The notes beneath the pieces are model-generated. The model was not told where the DNA came from. It did not search any database and was given only the letters and a program-made list of their open reading frames with translations. 39,485 nt of DNA from Bacteroidaceae bacterium (lineage in GTDB: Bacteria > Bacteroidota > Bacteroidia > Bacteroidales > Bacteroidaceae). Location of the stretch: assembly GCA_024693505.1 (NCBI GenBank), contig JAILKU010000035.1, positions 1-39,485 on the forward strand. Reading direction: 5' to 3'. Below, one piece after another: positions 32,999 through 39,485 of this stretch. The position numbers and the translations under genes are program-made. Every line of letters starts with the position of its first letter. The first letter of the stretch is position 1.

Positions 32999-33861
32999 AG
33001 ATACTACGAAACATAAAGGCCTGGTGGCTTCGGCTCATGCATGATGTTGAGCTGAAGCGCCGGCTCTATGTCATTATTTTTCAGAGCGATACGCCTATGG
33101 GGAAGCTCTTCGACATCGTGCTTCTCTGGGCCATTCTGCTCAGCATCCTGCTGGTCGTGGTGGAGAGTATGCAGGCCCTGCCGCCTATTGCCAAGTCGGT
33201 CTTCACCGTGCTCGAGTATGTGTTTACATTTTTCTTTACGCTCGAGTATGTGTGCCGCCTCTACTGCTCGCCCCGTCCGAGGGAGTATGCCTTCAGTTTC
33301 TTTGGCGTGGTGGATCTGCTCAGCACTTTGCCCCTTTATATCGGATGGATCTTCGGTCCGATGCGCTACCTTATGGTTGTTCGCACCTTCCGGCTTATCA
33401 GGGTGTTCCGCGTCTTCAAGCTCTTCAGCTTCCTCGAGGAGGGGGACAATCTCATGCGCTCTCTCATGGTCAGCAGCCGCAAGATTCTGGTCTTCTTTCT
33501 CTTCGTCGTCTTGATGGTCATCTCTCTGGGTACGTTGATGTATATGGTCGAGGGGAACCGGCCCGGCACGGAGTTCAAGGATATTCCCAGCAGTATCTAT
33601 TGGGCGGTGGTGACGATGACGACGGTCGGTTATGGCGACATCGCACCGGTGACGCCCCTGGGACGCTTCCTCAGTGCTATCGTCATGTTGCTTGGCTACA
33701 CCATTATGGCTGTACCCACAGGTATCGTCAGTGCGCAGTTCATCCACGACCACAATCGCGGCAAGGCGCCTGTCCGTAAGTGCAAGGAATGTGGTGCTCC
33801 CTTGAGCAAAACTGCTCACTTCTGCTCTCATTGCGGCTTAAAAGTCGAGGATGAGGCCTGA
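32995..33861 (+). CDS. Voltage-gated-type potassium channel with C-terminal zinc ribbon
   Basis: A 288-residue membrane protein in the 6-TM ion-channel family (PF00520). S1 about 38-60, S2-S3 about 70-120, S4 with regularly spaced Arg (RTFRLIRVFRVFKLFSF), S5, then pore helix and selectivity filter TMTTVGYGD (G212-Y213-G214-D215 from the TTG start), and S6. The filter predicts K+ selectivity. After S6 is a short zinc ribbon CKECGAPLSKTAHFCSHCG instead of an RCK/TrkA domain. Start: TTG 32995 overlaps the nagA stop (TTGA), giving MKILRNIKAWWLRL; ATG 33037 (MHDVELKRRLY) is the alternative. Linkage to nagA is probably only transcriptional. Confidence 0.88.
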   Translation: MKILRNIKAWWLRLMHDVELKRRLYVIIFQSDTPMGKLFDIVLLWAILLSILLVVVESMQALPPIAKSVFTVLEYVFTFFFTLEYVCRLYCSPRPREYAFSFFGVVDLLSTLPLYIGWIFGPMRYLMVVRTFRLIRVFRVFKLFSFLEEGDNLMRSLMVSSRKILVFFLFVVLMVISLGTLMYMVEGNRPGTEFKDIPSSIYWAVVTMTTVGYGDIAPVTPLGRFLSAIVMLLGYTIMAVPTGIVSAQFIHDHNRGKAPVRKCKECGAPLSKTAHFCSHCGLKVEDEA

Positions 33862-33862
33862 G

Positions 33863-33889
33863 TCCGTTCAATCCGTGTCATCCGTGGTG
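33863..33889 (+). repeat. 9-bp tandem repeat x3 between channel and GH32 genes
   Basis: TCCGTTCAA, TCCGTGTCA and TCCGTGGTG at 33863, 33872 and 33881, beginning two bases after the TGA of the channel gene and ending 17 bases before the GH32 ATG. Core TCCGT conserved. Confidence 0.6.
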
Positions 33890-33906
33890 TGAAAGAAATA
33901 ATAAAT

Positions 33907-35553
33907 ATGAAAGCCATTACAGCCATTCTGTTATCCGTATTATTCCCCTTCCTGTCCCAGGCAGCTGAGGTGACGATGAAGGTGAAGTGCCGCTACCTGA
34001 ACATCCCAATCTCCCATCAGACCGACCGCCACAGACTCACCTTCCAATCCAAGGGGATAGACACCTTGTCGGTGGAGGCGCGCCTGGCCGTTAGCAATCC
34101 GGATTATTGGGTGTTCAAGGATGTATCAGCCTATCGTGGCCAGTCGCTCCGTATCGTTTACGACGGACCTGCTGAAGCATTGGCTCGTGTCTTTCAGGCG
34201 GATACCATTGTGGGCGAGGCCATGATGTATCGCGAGGCGAACCGCCCATTGTATCACTTCACCACCCGTCGGGGATGGATAAACGATCCCAATGGCTTGG
34301 TGTGGCACGATGGGGAGTATCATCTCTACTATCAGCATAATCCCTACGAGCGGGAATGGGGTAACATGCATTGGGGACATGCCGTCAGCCGCGACCTGCT
34401 GCACTGGCAGGAACTCAATGATGCACTTTATCCCGACGCCCTGGGCACGATGTTCTCGGGTTCAGCTGTGGTAGATACGGATAACACCAGTGGCTTTGCA
34501 GGTAAGGTGCGAGGCAAGCAGGGCATCCAGCCTCCTATGGTGTTTGCCTATACCAACGACGGGGCTTGGGAGACACAATGCATCGCATACAGTCTCGATC
34601 ACGGACGCACTCTGCAAAAGTACCAGGACGGCAGGCCTGTTATAGATAGTCATGAGCGATGGCAGTCGCACGATACACGCGACCCGCGTCTTTTTTGGTA
34701 CACTCCCGGCTCTCATTGGGTGATGGTGCTCAACGAGCGAAACGGTCACTCTATCTATACGTCGTCAAACCTTCGCGACTGGACCTATCAGAGCCATGTC
34801 ACTGGTTTCTGGGAGTGTCCTGACCTGTTCGAGCTGCCTGTTGATGGCGATCCTACCCGCACCCTTTGGGTGATGTATGGGGCATCGGGCACTTATATGC
34901 TTGGCCATTTCGATGGCCGTGTCTTCACCCCTACGGCAGGTAAATATCGCTATGCCACAGGTTCCATATATGCGGCACAGACCATCACGGGAACACCAGA
35001 TGGTAGACGCATCCAGATAGGGTGGGGGCGCATAGGTCATCCAGACATGCCCTTCAATGGCATGATGCTGTTGCCCACCGAGCTGACGCTCCGCACTACA
35101 CCTGACGGTCCGCGTCTGTTCAGCCAACCTGTACGCGAAGTGCAGAACCTTCTGCATCGTCAGTTCTCGTCCGATTCCGACCTCACAGAGCAACAGGCCA
35201 ACGAACACCTGCGCACCTTGACTACTGATGCCGGACTGCACCTGCGGGCACGCCTCTCTCTCAGCTATGCCACCAGTGCAGGCCTACGCCTCAATGGGCA
35301 GAATATCGTGGATTATGATACCAATCAGAACACGCTCAACGGACAGTTCTTCTCACCCCTTACACCGGGTAGCCTTGACCTCGACCTGGAGGTGTACATC
35401 GATCGCACCAGCGTGGAGGTCTTCGTAGATGGCGGCCTGTATAGCTATTCCTTCGAACGTCATCTCTCCGACAATCACGACGGCCTGCAGTTCTGGGGAC
35501 GCGAGACGACGGTTCGCAACCTCCAGGTAGATACCGTGGACAGTATATGGTAG
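33907..35553 (+). CDS. GH32 fructanase (levanase/inulinase type), secreted
   Basis: A 548-residue enzyme. ATG 33907 gives the signal peptide MKAITAILLSVLFPFLSQAA; an in-frame GTG at 33889 is less likely. An N-terminal beta domain (about 21-110, DUF4980-like) precedes the five-bladed propeller. Catalytic triad by motif: nucleophile D127 in GWINDPNG, transition-state stabiliser D259 in TRDPRLFW, acid/base E303 in FWECPDLFE. The C-terminal beta sandwich closes with IDRTSVEVFVDGG. It hydrolyses beta-fructosides. No SusCD, fructokinase or HTCS sensor is in the window, so linkage preference (inulin or levan) cannot be judged. Confidence 0.93.
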   Translation: MKAITAILLSVLFPFLSQAAEVTMKVKCRYLNIPISHQTDRHRLTFQSKGIDTLSVEARLAVSNPDYWVFKDVSAYRGQSLRIVYDGPAEALARVFQADTIVGEAMMYREANRPLYHFTTRRGWINDPNGLVWHDGEYHLYYQHNPYEREWGNMHWGHAVSRDLLHWQELNDALYPDALGTMFSGSAVVDTDNTSGFAGKVRGKQGIQPPMVFAYTNDGAWETQCIAYSLDHGRTLQKYQDGRPVIDSHERWQSHDTRDPRLFWYTPGSHWVMVLNERNGHSIYTSSNLRDWTYQSHVTGFWECPDLFELPVDGDPTRTLWVMYGASGTYMLGHFDGRVFTPTAGKYRYATGSIYAAQTITGTPDGRRIQIGWGRIGHPDMPFNGMMLLPTELTLRTTPDGPRLFSQPVREVQNLLHRQFSSDSDLTEQQANEHLRTLTTDAGLHLRARLSLSYATSAGLRLNGQNIVDYDTNQNTLNGQFFSPLTPGSLDLDLEVYIDRTSVEVFVDGGLYSYSFERHLSDNHDGLQFWGRETTVRNLQVDTVDSIW

Positions 35554-35592
35554 GCCACACAGTTCCCACAGACGCAGGGTAAAACTTACAAC

Positions 35593-35627
35593 AATTCACA
35601 ATTCATAATGCATAATTCATAATTGAG
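35593..35627. repeat. Heptamer array (AATTCAT), five units
   Basis: AATTCAC, AATTCAT, AATGCAT, AATTCAT, AATTGAG at exact 7-base step. First of several arrays in the gene desert after GH32. Confidence 0.75.
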
Positions 35628-35681
35628 CTTGCTCGCCTGAGCACCAACGGAGCGTAAGAAACCATCCCCCAACGGAGCACA

Positions 35682-35716
35682 GTAAACTGTAAACTGTAAA
35701 CGGTAAACAGTATACG
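35682..35716. repeat. Heptamer array (GTAAACN), five units
   Basis: GTAAACT, GTAAACT, GTAAACG, GTAAACA, GTATACG at exact 7-base step. Same period as the GTTYAAR array at 3491 but different sequence. Confidence 0.8.
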
Positions 35717-35738
35717 GGACTCCGAGCTTGCTCACAAG

Positions 35739-35804
35739 CAAGGGGGAAGCAAGGGGGTAGCAAGGGGGTAGCAAGGGGGTAGCAAGGGGGTAGCAAGGGG
35801 GAAG
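35739..35804. repeat. 11-bp tandem array (CAAGGGGGTAG), six units
   Basis: Six units at 35739, 35750, 35761, 35772, 35783 and 35794. The outer two read AAG and the inner four TAG at the end. The period equals that of the GTAGAGG array near the left edge. Confidence 0.9.
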
Positions 35805-36317
35805 CAAATCTGCGATTAAGCGAAAGCAGATGAAGTTTACTTACTTTGCTGAGCGTTAGCAGATTCGAGCGAAGCTCAAGGCTGCGGTTTAGCGATACAA
35901 TATAAAACTTTGCCCTTAATTGACTCTACCCTTTAAACAGGACTCCGAGCTTGCTCGCCTGAGCACCTACGGAGCGCAAGAAACGGTAAACCAAATAAAC
36001 CCTTCGTTGATGGTTCGGAGTGCCTTCGTAAATGGCTCGTAGATGTAACGGCGATGGCCGATGAGGGCACATTTGAGGTGCAAGCCCGACAACCGACGCC
36101 AAACCGAGTGCAATATTGCTCGCTTCGATAATCCCGAGCGCAAGCAGGCTCGACACACAGTGTCAACCTTGAAACGCATTTACAATGCTATAGCCCCCCT
36201 CTACCCAGCTCCTAAGCTCCTCCCCGGAGCAGCTTAGGAGGAGCCTGGGAGCAGAGTGCTAGGAGGCAAGGAGGAGCCTAGAGAGATTTTAGATGGATTT
36301 TTGAGCAATTTGACCTT
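35805..36317. other. Gene desert with hairpin and possible gene debris
   Basis: No credible gene. A strong hairpin CTCCTAAGCT (36209-36218) / AGCTTAGGAG (36231-36240) sits in a C/G-rich patch. The block 36000-36178 is open in several frames (for example plus-strand KPFVDGSECLRKWLVDVTAM), which looks like the eroded part of a once-coding sequence, family not recognised. The region separates the catabolic genes from the polysaccharide locus. Confidence 0.4.
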
Positions 36318-36407
36318 TTAGGTCGAAGTTCCTTGCGCTCGGCATACATAAAACAAGTTTTTTTGTCTGCTCTCGCTTACCTGGAACTTTTGAGCGCTGC
36401 GACCTAA
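36318..36407 (+). promoter_or_regulatory. Promoter-like element inside an inverted repeat, upstream of the polysaccharide locus
   Basis: Outer arms TTAGGTCG (36318-36325) / CGACCTAA (36400-36407) and inner arms AGTTCC (36327-36332) / GGAACT (36383-36388) are inverted copies; the right side has about ten extra bases between them. Overlapping the right arm is TTTG (36362-36365), 19 bases, AACTTTTG (36385-36392), one base off TAnnTTTG, pointing to the UDP-glucose dehydrogenase gene about 115 bases on. Downstream a leader hairpin TCCTAGC/GCTAGGA (36439-36445/36464-36470) is predicted. Confidence 0.45.
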
Positions 36408-36507
36408 GACCTTTTCGTTAATTTTATCGTCTTCGTTGTCCTAGCTAAGGCTTGTCAAAAAGGGCTAGGATGCATACTCCACTTTTGAGAATAATAAAAC
36501 TTGAAAT

Positions 36508-37809
36508 ATGAACATAGCAGTAGCAGGAACAGGATACGTGGGCATGAGTATTGCCACTTTGCTGGCACAGCACAACCACGTAACAGCAGTGGATGTAATC
36601 CCTGAGAAGGTTGAGAAGATAAACAACCGCATCTCTCCTATCCAGGATGATTACATTGAGAAATATTTGGCTGTGAAGGAATTAGACCTAACAGCGACTC
36701 TTGACGGAGAATCTGCTTATAAGGATGCAGACTTTGTGGTGATAGCAGCTCCTACCAACTATGACCCACAGAAGAACTTCTTTGATACTCGTCATGTTGA
36801 GGAAGTGATTGACCTTGTGCTTAAGGTGAATCCTGATGCTGTTATGGTTATAAAATCTACCATCCCTGTCGGTTATACCCGCAATCTCTATGTGCAGTAT
36901 GCCGGCAATGGAGTAAAGAGGTTTAATTTGTTGTTTTCACCGGAGTTTCTTCGTGAAAGCAAGGCTTTGTATGACAATCTCTATCCCAGTCGCATCATTG
37001 TTGGCAGTCCTAAGATTATTGACCGTCCTGAGTTTGAAGAGGAGAATAAGGCCATTTGTCAGGTAGCTGATGTGGAATATCTTCAAAACAAGGCAAAGGA
37101 GTTTGCTCAACTCCTCCAAGAAGGAGCGGTCAAGGAGAATATAGACACCCTCTTTATGGGAATGAAGGAGGCAGAGGCCGTGAAGCTCTTTGCCAACACT
37201 TACCTTGCACTCCGTGTCAGTTATTTCAATGAATTGGACACCTACGCTGAGGTTAAGGGATTGGATACTCAGGCAATCATTGAAGGTGTCGGTCTAGACC
37301 CCCGTATTGGGACGCACTACAACAATCCCAGTTTTGGTTATGGTGGCTACTGTTTGCCAAAGGACACAAAACAGTTATTGGCCAACTATGATAATGTTCC
37401 CGAGGATTTGATTCGTGCTATTGTAGATAGCAATAAGACGCGTAAAGACTTTATTGCAGAACAGGTTTTGCGCAAAGCCGGTTATTACGAAGCTAGCAGT
37501 CAGTGGGATGCCAACCGTGAGCAGAAATGTGTGATTGGTGTTTATCGCTTGACAATGAAGAGCAATAGTGATAATTTCCGTCAGAGTGCCATACAAGGCA
37601 TCATGAAGCGTATCAAGGCCAAGGGTGCAGAAGTGATTATCTATGAGCCTACCATAGCTGACGGTGAATCTTTCTTTGGATCTCTTGTGGTCAATAACAT
37701 AGAGAAGTTCAAAACACAAAGCAAGGCAATTATTGCCAACCGCTATGATACGTGCCTGGATGATGTGAAAGAAAAAGTTTATACCCGAGATATTTTCAAA
37801 AGAGATTAA
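36508..37809 (+). CDS. ugd: UDP-glucose/UDP-sugar 6-dehydrogenase
   Basis: A 433-residue nucleotide-sugar dehydrogenase. N-terminal Rossmann fold [17 protein letters not shown] with [28 protein letters not shown]; central helix [24 protein letters not shown]; and catalytic Cys C282 in [14 protein letters not shown], a variant of the common GFGGSCFPKD. The C-terminal domain binds the UDP sugar ([16 protein letters not shown]). It oxidises UDP-Glc (or a related UDP-sugar) to the uronic acid for capsule or exopolysaccharide. The [18 protein letters not shown] wording is that of the short Ugd type found in capsule loci. First gene of the locus, 14 bases ahead of the aminotransferase. Base composition is more AT-rich than in 27-35 kb, as usual for capsule genes. 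Confidence 0.92.
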   Translation: MNIAVAGTGYVGMSIATLLAQHNHVTAVDVIPEKVEKINNRISPIQDDYIEKYLAVKELDLTATLDGESAYKDADFVVIAAPTNYDPQKNFFDTRHVEEVIDLVLKVNPDAVMVIKSTIPVGYTRNLYVQYAGNGVKRFNLLFSPEFLRESKALYDNLYPSRIIVGSPKIIDRPEFEEENKAICQVADVEYLQNKAKEFAQLLQEGAVKENIDTLFMGMKEAEAVKLFANTYLALRVSYFNELDTYAEVKGLDTQAIIEGVGLDPRIGTHYNNPSFGYGGYCLPKDTKQLLANYDNVPEDLIRAIVDSNKTRKDFIAEQVLRKAGYYEASSQWDANREQKCVIGVYRLTMKSNSDNFRQSAIQGIMKRIKAKGAEVIIYEPTIADGESFFGSLVVNNIEKFKTQSKAIIANRYDTCLDDVKEKVYTRDIFKRD

Positions 37810-37823
37810 AGCTATCAGGTAAG

Positions 37824-39098
37824 ATGGAAAAACGTAAAAACAGAATTCTCCTTTGCCTCTGTCACATGTCTGGTAATGAGCAAAAGTTTGTACAAGAAGC
37901 TTTTGATACCAACTGGGTAGTACCTCTTGGCCCTAATGTAAACGGATTTGAAAAAGACTTGGAGGACTTCGTTAACCAAAACGATAACGAAAAGTTGACA
38001 AAGCGAGTCGTCGCTTTGTCCGCTGGTACTGCAGCTGTTCATCTGGCTTTGCTTAACTGTGGCGTAGGCCCTGGTGATGAGGTGTGTGTGCAGAGTTTTA
38101 CTTTCTGTGCGTCCAGTCACCCGATTACCTATCTGGGTGCAACACCTGTTTTCATTGACTCCGAGAAAGATACATGGAATATGGATCCTGAGCTGCTGGA
38201 GAAAGCTATTCTTGATAGAAAGGCAAAAACTGGACGTTACCCCAAGGCCATTGTGCCGGTGGCTCTGTACGGTATGCCTTACCGTATTGACCGCATTATG
38301 GAAATAGCCAACAAGTATGACATCCCTGTGGTGGAGGATGCGGCAGAAGGCTTCGGTTCACGGTTTAACGGACAAGTGCTGGGTACATTTGGTAAGTATG
38401 GTGTGCTTTCATTTAATGGTAACAAGATGATCACCACCTCAGGTGGTGGCGCACTCATCACCGGCTCCGACGACGAGTGGCGTGAGATTATGATGTACGC
38501 CACCCAGTACCGTGAGAGCTATCCCTACTATCAGCATGAGAAGATTGGCTATAACTACCGCATGAGCAACATATGTGCTGGTATTGGTAGAGGTCAGATG
38601 ACAATCGTGAATGAGCACATTGCACATCATAAGAAGGTGCAGAAACTCTATGAAGAACAGCTGAAAGACATACCTGGCATTAAGGTACACGCACAGCCAA
38701 CAACAGGAGAATACGAGTCTAATTACTGGCTTTGTACGATGACAATTGACGAGAACGTCAAAGTAAAGGGTCAGGAGAACGCCTATAAGTCAGTGGTAAC
38801 AGGAGCAGTTGGCGGTGCCGCTGGTGTTATCCATACAGCTGAGAGTGCACATACAGACTGCGAACCCAATGCCAATGTAGAGGCTATGCGTACGGGCTTG
38901 GATGCGCTGAATATTGAGAGCCGTCCTCTATGGAAACCTATGCACAAACAGCCTATCTATAAAAATGCCCCCGCTTATTTGAATGGTGTCTCTGAAGACC
39001 TGTTCAAGGTTGGAATGTGCTTGCCTGCTGGTCCGTATGTAACGGAAGATGATGTGAGATTCATTTGTGAGGCTATAAACAATCTGATTGATATTTGA
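37824..39098 (+). CDS. DegT/DnrJ/EryC1/StrS family sugar aminotransferase
   Basis: A 424-residue PLP enzyme. Family marks: N-terminal FVQEAFDTNWVVPLGPNVNGFE; ALSAGTAAVHLAL; VVEDAAEGFGSRFNGQVLG (cofactor Asp); and Schiff-base Lys K201 in LSFNGNKMITTSGGGAL; then IGYNYRMSNICAGIGRGQ. C-terminal RPLWKPMHKQPIY. It resembles PglE/EpsN-like enzymes that aminate UDP-4-keto sugars on the way to diacetamido-trideoxy sugars. Between about residues 315 and 350 it has extra sequence (GQENAYKSVVTGAVGGAAG to HTDCEPN) compared with the minimal family. Partner dehydratase and acetyltransferase are not in the window and may lie beyond the right edge. Confidence 0.9.
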   Translation: MEKRKNRILLCLCHMSGNEQKFVQEAFDTNWVVPLGPNVNGFEKDLEDFVNQNDNEKLTKRVVALSAGTAAVHLALLNCGVGPGDEVCVQSFTFCASSHPITYLGATPVFIDSEKDTWNMDPELLEKAILDRKAKTGRYPKAIVPVALYGMPYRIDRIMEIANKYDIPVVEDAAEGFGSRFNGQVLGTFGKYGVLSFNGNKMITTSGGGALITGSDDEWREIMMYATQYRESYPYYQHEKIGYNYRMSNICAGIGRGQMTIVNEHIAHHKKVQKLYEEQLKDIPGIKVHAQPTTGEYESNYWLCTMTIDENVKVKGQENAYKSVVTGAVGGAAGVIHTAESAHTDCEPNANVEAMRTGLDALNIESRPLWKPMHKQPIYKNAPAYLNGVSEDLFKVGMCLPAGPYVTEDDVRFICEAINNLIDI

Positions 39099-39123
39099 TT
39101 TGCAAATTAAAGTTGGATAATAA

Positions 39124-39485
39124 ATGAAAGCAGTAATTTTAGCAGCAGGTTTGGGAACGCGTTTGCGCCCAATTACCAACGAGGTACCTAAATGTATGGT
39201 GCCAGTGAATGGAATTAGAATCATTGACAGGCAGATTGATAACCTGCTTCAAAATGGAGTGACGGAAATCTATGTAGTGGATGGCTATAAGGCTGAAATC
39301 CTTGCTGACCATTTGAAAAAGATATATCCGCAGGTACATATTGTGTCAAACCCACGTTATGCAGAGACCAACAATATGTATTCTCTCTTCTTAACTGCAC
39401 AGTATGTAAAAGGAGAGGAGTTCCTTTTGATGAATTCGGATGTTTATTATGACACCAACATCATCGAGGGGATGCTTCAAGGGGA
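39124..39485 (+). CDS. LicC-like sugar/choline-phosphate nucleotidyltransferase, 5' part (cut by window edge)
   Basis: Starts ATG 39124 and stays open to the last base, about 120 codons. N-terminal signature MKAVILAAGLGTRLRPITNE, then VPKCMVPVNG (substrate Lys) and LLMNSDVYYD (metal Asp) of the NTP-transferase fold. The NPRYAETNNMYSLF stretch is like the TNNIYSL of LicC phosphocholine cytidylyltransferases, so CTP may be the donor; a sugar-1-phosphate nucleotidyltransferase is the alternative. It is 25 bases downstream of the aminotransferase and belongs to the same polysaccharide operon. Confidence 0.85.
   Translation, partial: MKAVILAAGLGTRLRPITNEVPKCMVPVNGIRIIDRQIDNLLQNGVTEIYVVDGYKAEILADHLKKIYPQVHIVSNPRYAETNNMYSLFLTAQYVKGEEFLLMNSDVYYDTNIIEGMLQG

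Larger units (their letters stand above)
35625..35985. repeat. Dispersed direct repeat, about 39 bp, two copies
   Basis: Copies at 35625-35663 and 35947-35985 share GAGCTTGCTCGCCTGAGCAC, then C(A/T)ACGGAGCG(T/C)AAGAAAC. A third partial copy (ACTCCGAGCTTGCTC) lies at 35720-35734. On the minus strand they encode the phrase FLRSVGAQASKL in short frames, which should not be taken as real proteins. Confidence 0.8.

Noticed and set aside
35586..36179. Short minus-strand proteins containing FLRSVGAQASKL
   Set aside because: They are translations of the dispersed direct repeat and the 7- and 11-bp arrays; no start signals or conserved domain.

Overview
The window looks like a chromosomal segment of a Bacteroidales bacterium, most likely Prevotellaceae. 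The signs are: promoters of the Bacteroidetes type (TTTG, about 19-20 bases, TAnnTTTG), with A/T-rich leaders and almost no Shine-Dalgarno sites; Bacteroidetes-restricted genes (GldH, the PSP1/RicT protein next to HolB, a DUF2795 protein); Prevotella-style C-terminal tails on secreted proteins (YDLSGRRV...KGIYIINGRRV); and many secreted glycoside hydrolases. No rRNA, tRNA, CRISPR array or intact insertion sequence was seen.

Layout. (1) 1-10.9 kb, plus strand, relatively AT-rich: a short GLUG-type adhesin fragment, a fasciclin lipoprotein, a CotH-type protein broken by an in-frame TGA, a divergent GH2-like enzyme and a divergent GH95-like enzyme. The last four are closely spaced and probably form one surface/secreted glycan unit. 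(2) 11.3-16.7 kb, GC-rich: a good promoter, an ORF6N-domain protein, a tandem-duplicated alpha/beta hydrolase and a GH89 alpha-N-acetylglucosaminidase, with convergent cutC. (3) 16.7-22.9 kb: a canonical GH95 alpha-fucosidase/galactosidase, a HerA-like (DUF853) ATPase and a convergent GH18 chitinase-like protein. (4) 23.1-23.9 kb: a HipB-type repressor with palindromic operators and only the two ends of its HipA kinase left. (5) 23.9-30.1 kb, minus strand: a Na/Pi cotransporter preceded by a promoter and a Pho-box-like operator, a DUF2795 protein behind duplicated promoters, and a likely metF-holB-ricT-gldH operon. (6) 30.2-35.6 kb, plus strand: glmM, nagA, a voltage-gated-type K+ channel and a GH32 fructanase. 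(7) 35.6-36.5 kb: a 950-base repeat-rich gene desert. (8) 36.5-39.5 kb: start of a capsule/exopolysaccharide locus (UDP-glucose dehydrogenase, sugar aminotransferase, LicC-like nucleotidyltransferase cut by the window edge).

Functionally, GH89, GH95 (two), GH2, GH18 and the esterase would trim host-type or fungal glycans rich in GlcNAc and fucose. NagA and GlmM sit on the GlcN-6-P pathways that recover or supply amino sugars, and GH32 handles fructans. No SusC/SusD pair lies in the window.

The most unusual theme is the intergenic DNA. At least ten short tandem arrays of unrelated sequence occur, and most have periods of 7, 11 or 22 bases. Several abut start codons, and one heptamer array fills an intergenic gap exactly. 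Other points of interest are the Pho-box-like inverted pair upstream of the phosphate transporter, the hollowed-out HipBA locus, and a GH2-like enzyme with His where the acid/base Glu is expected.
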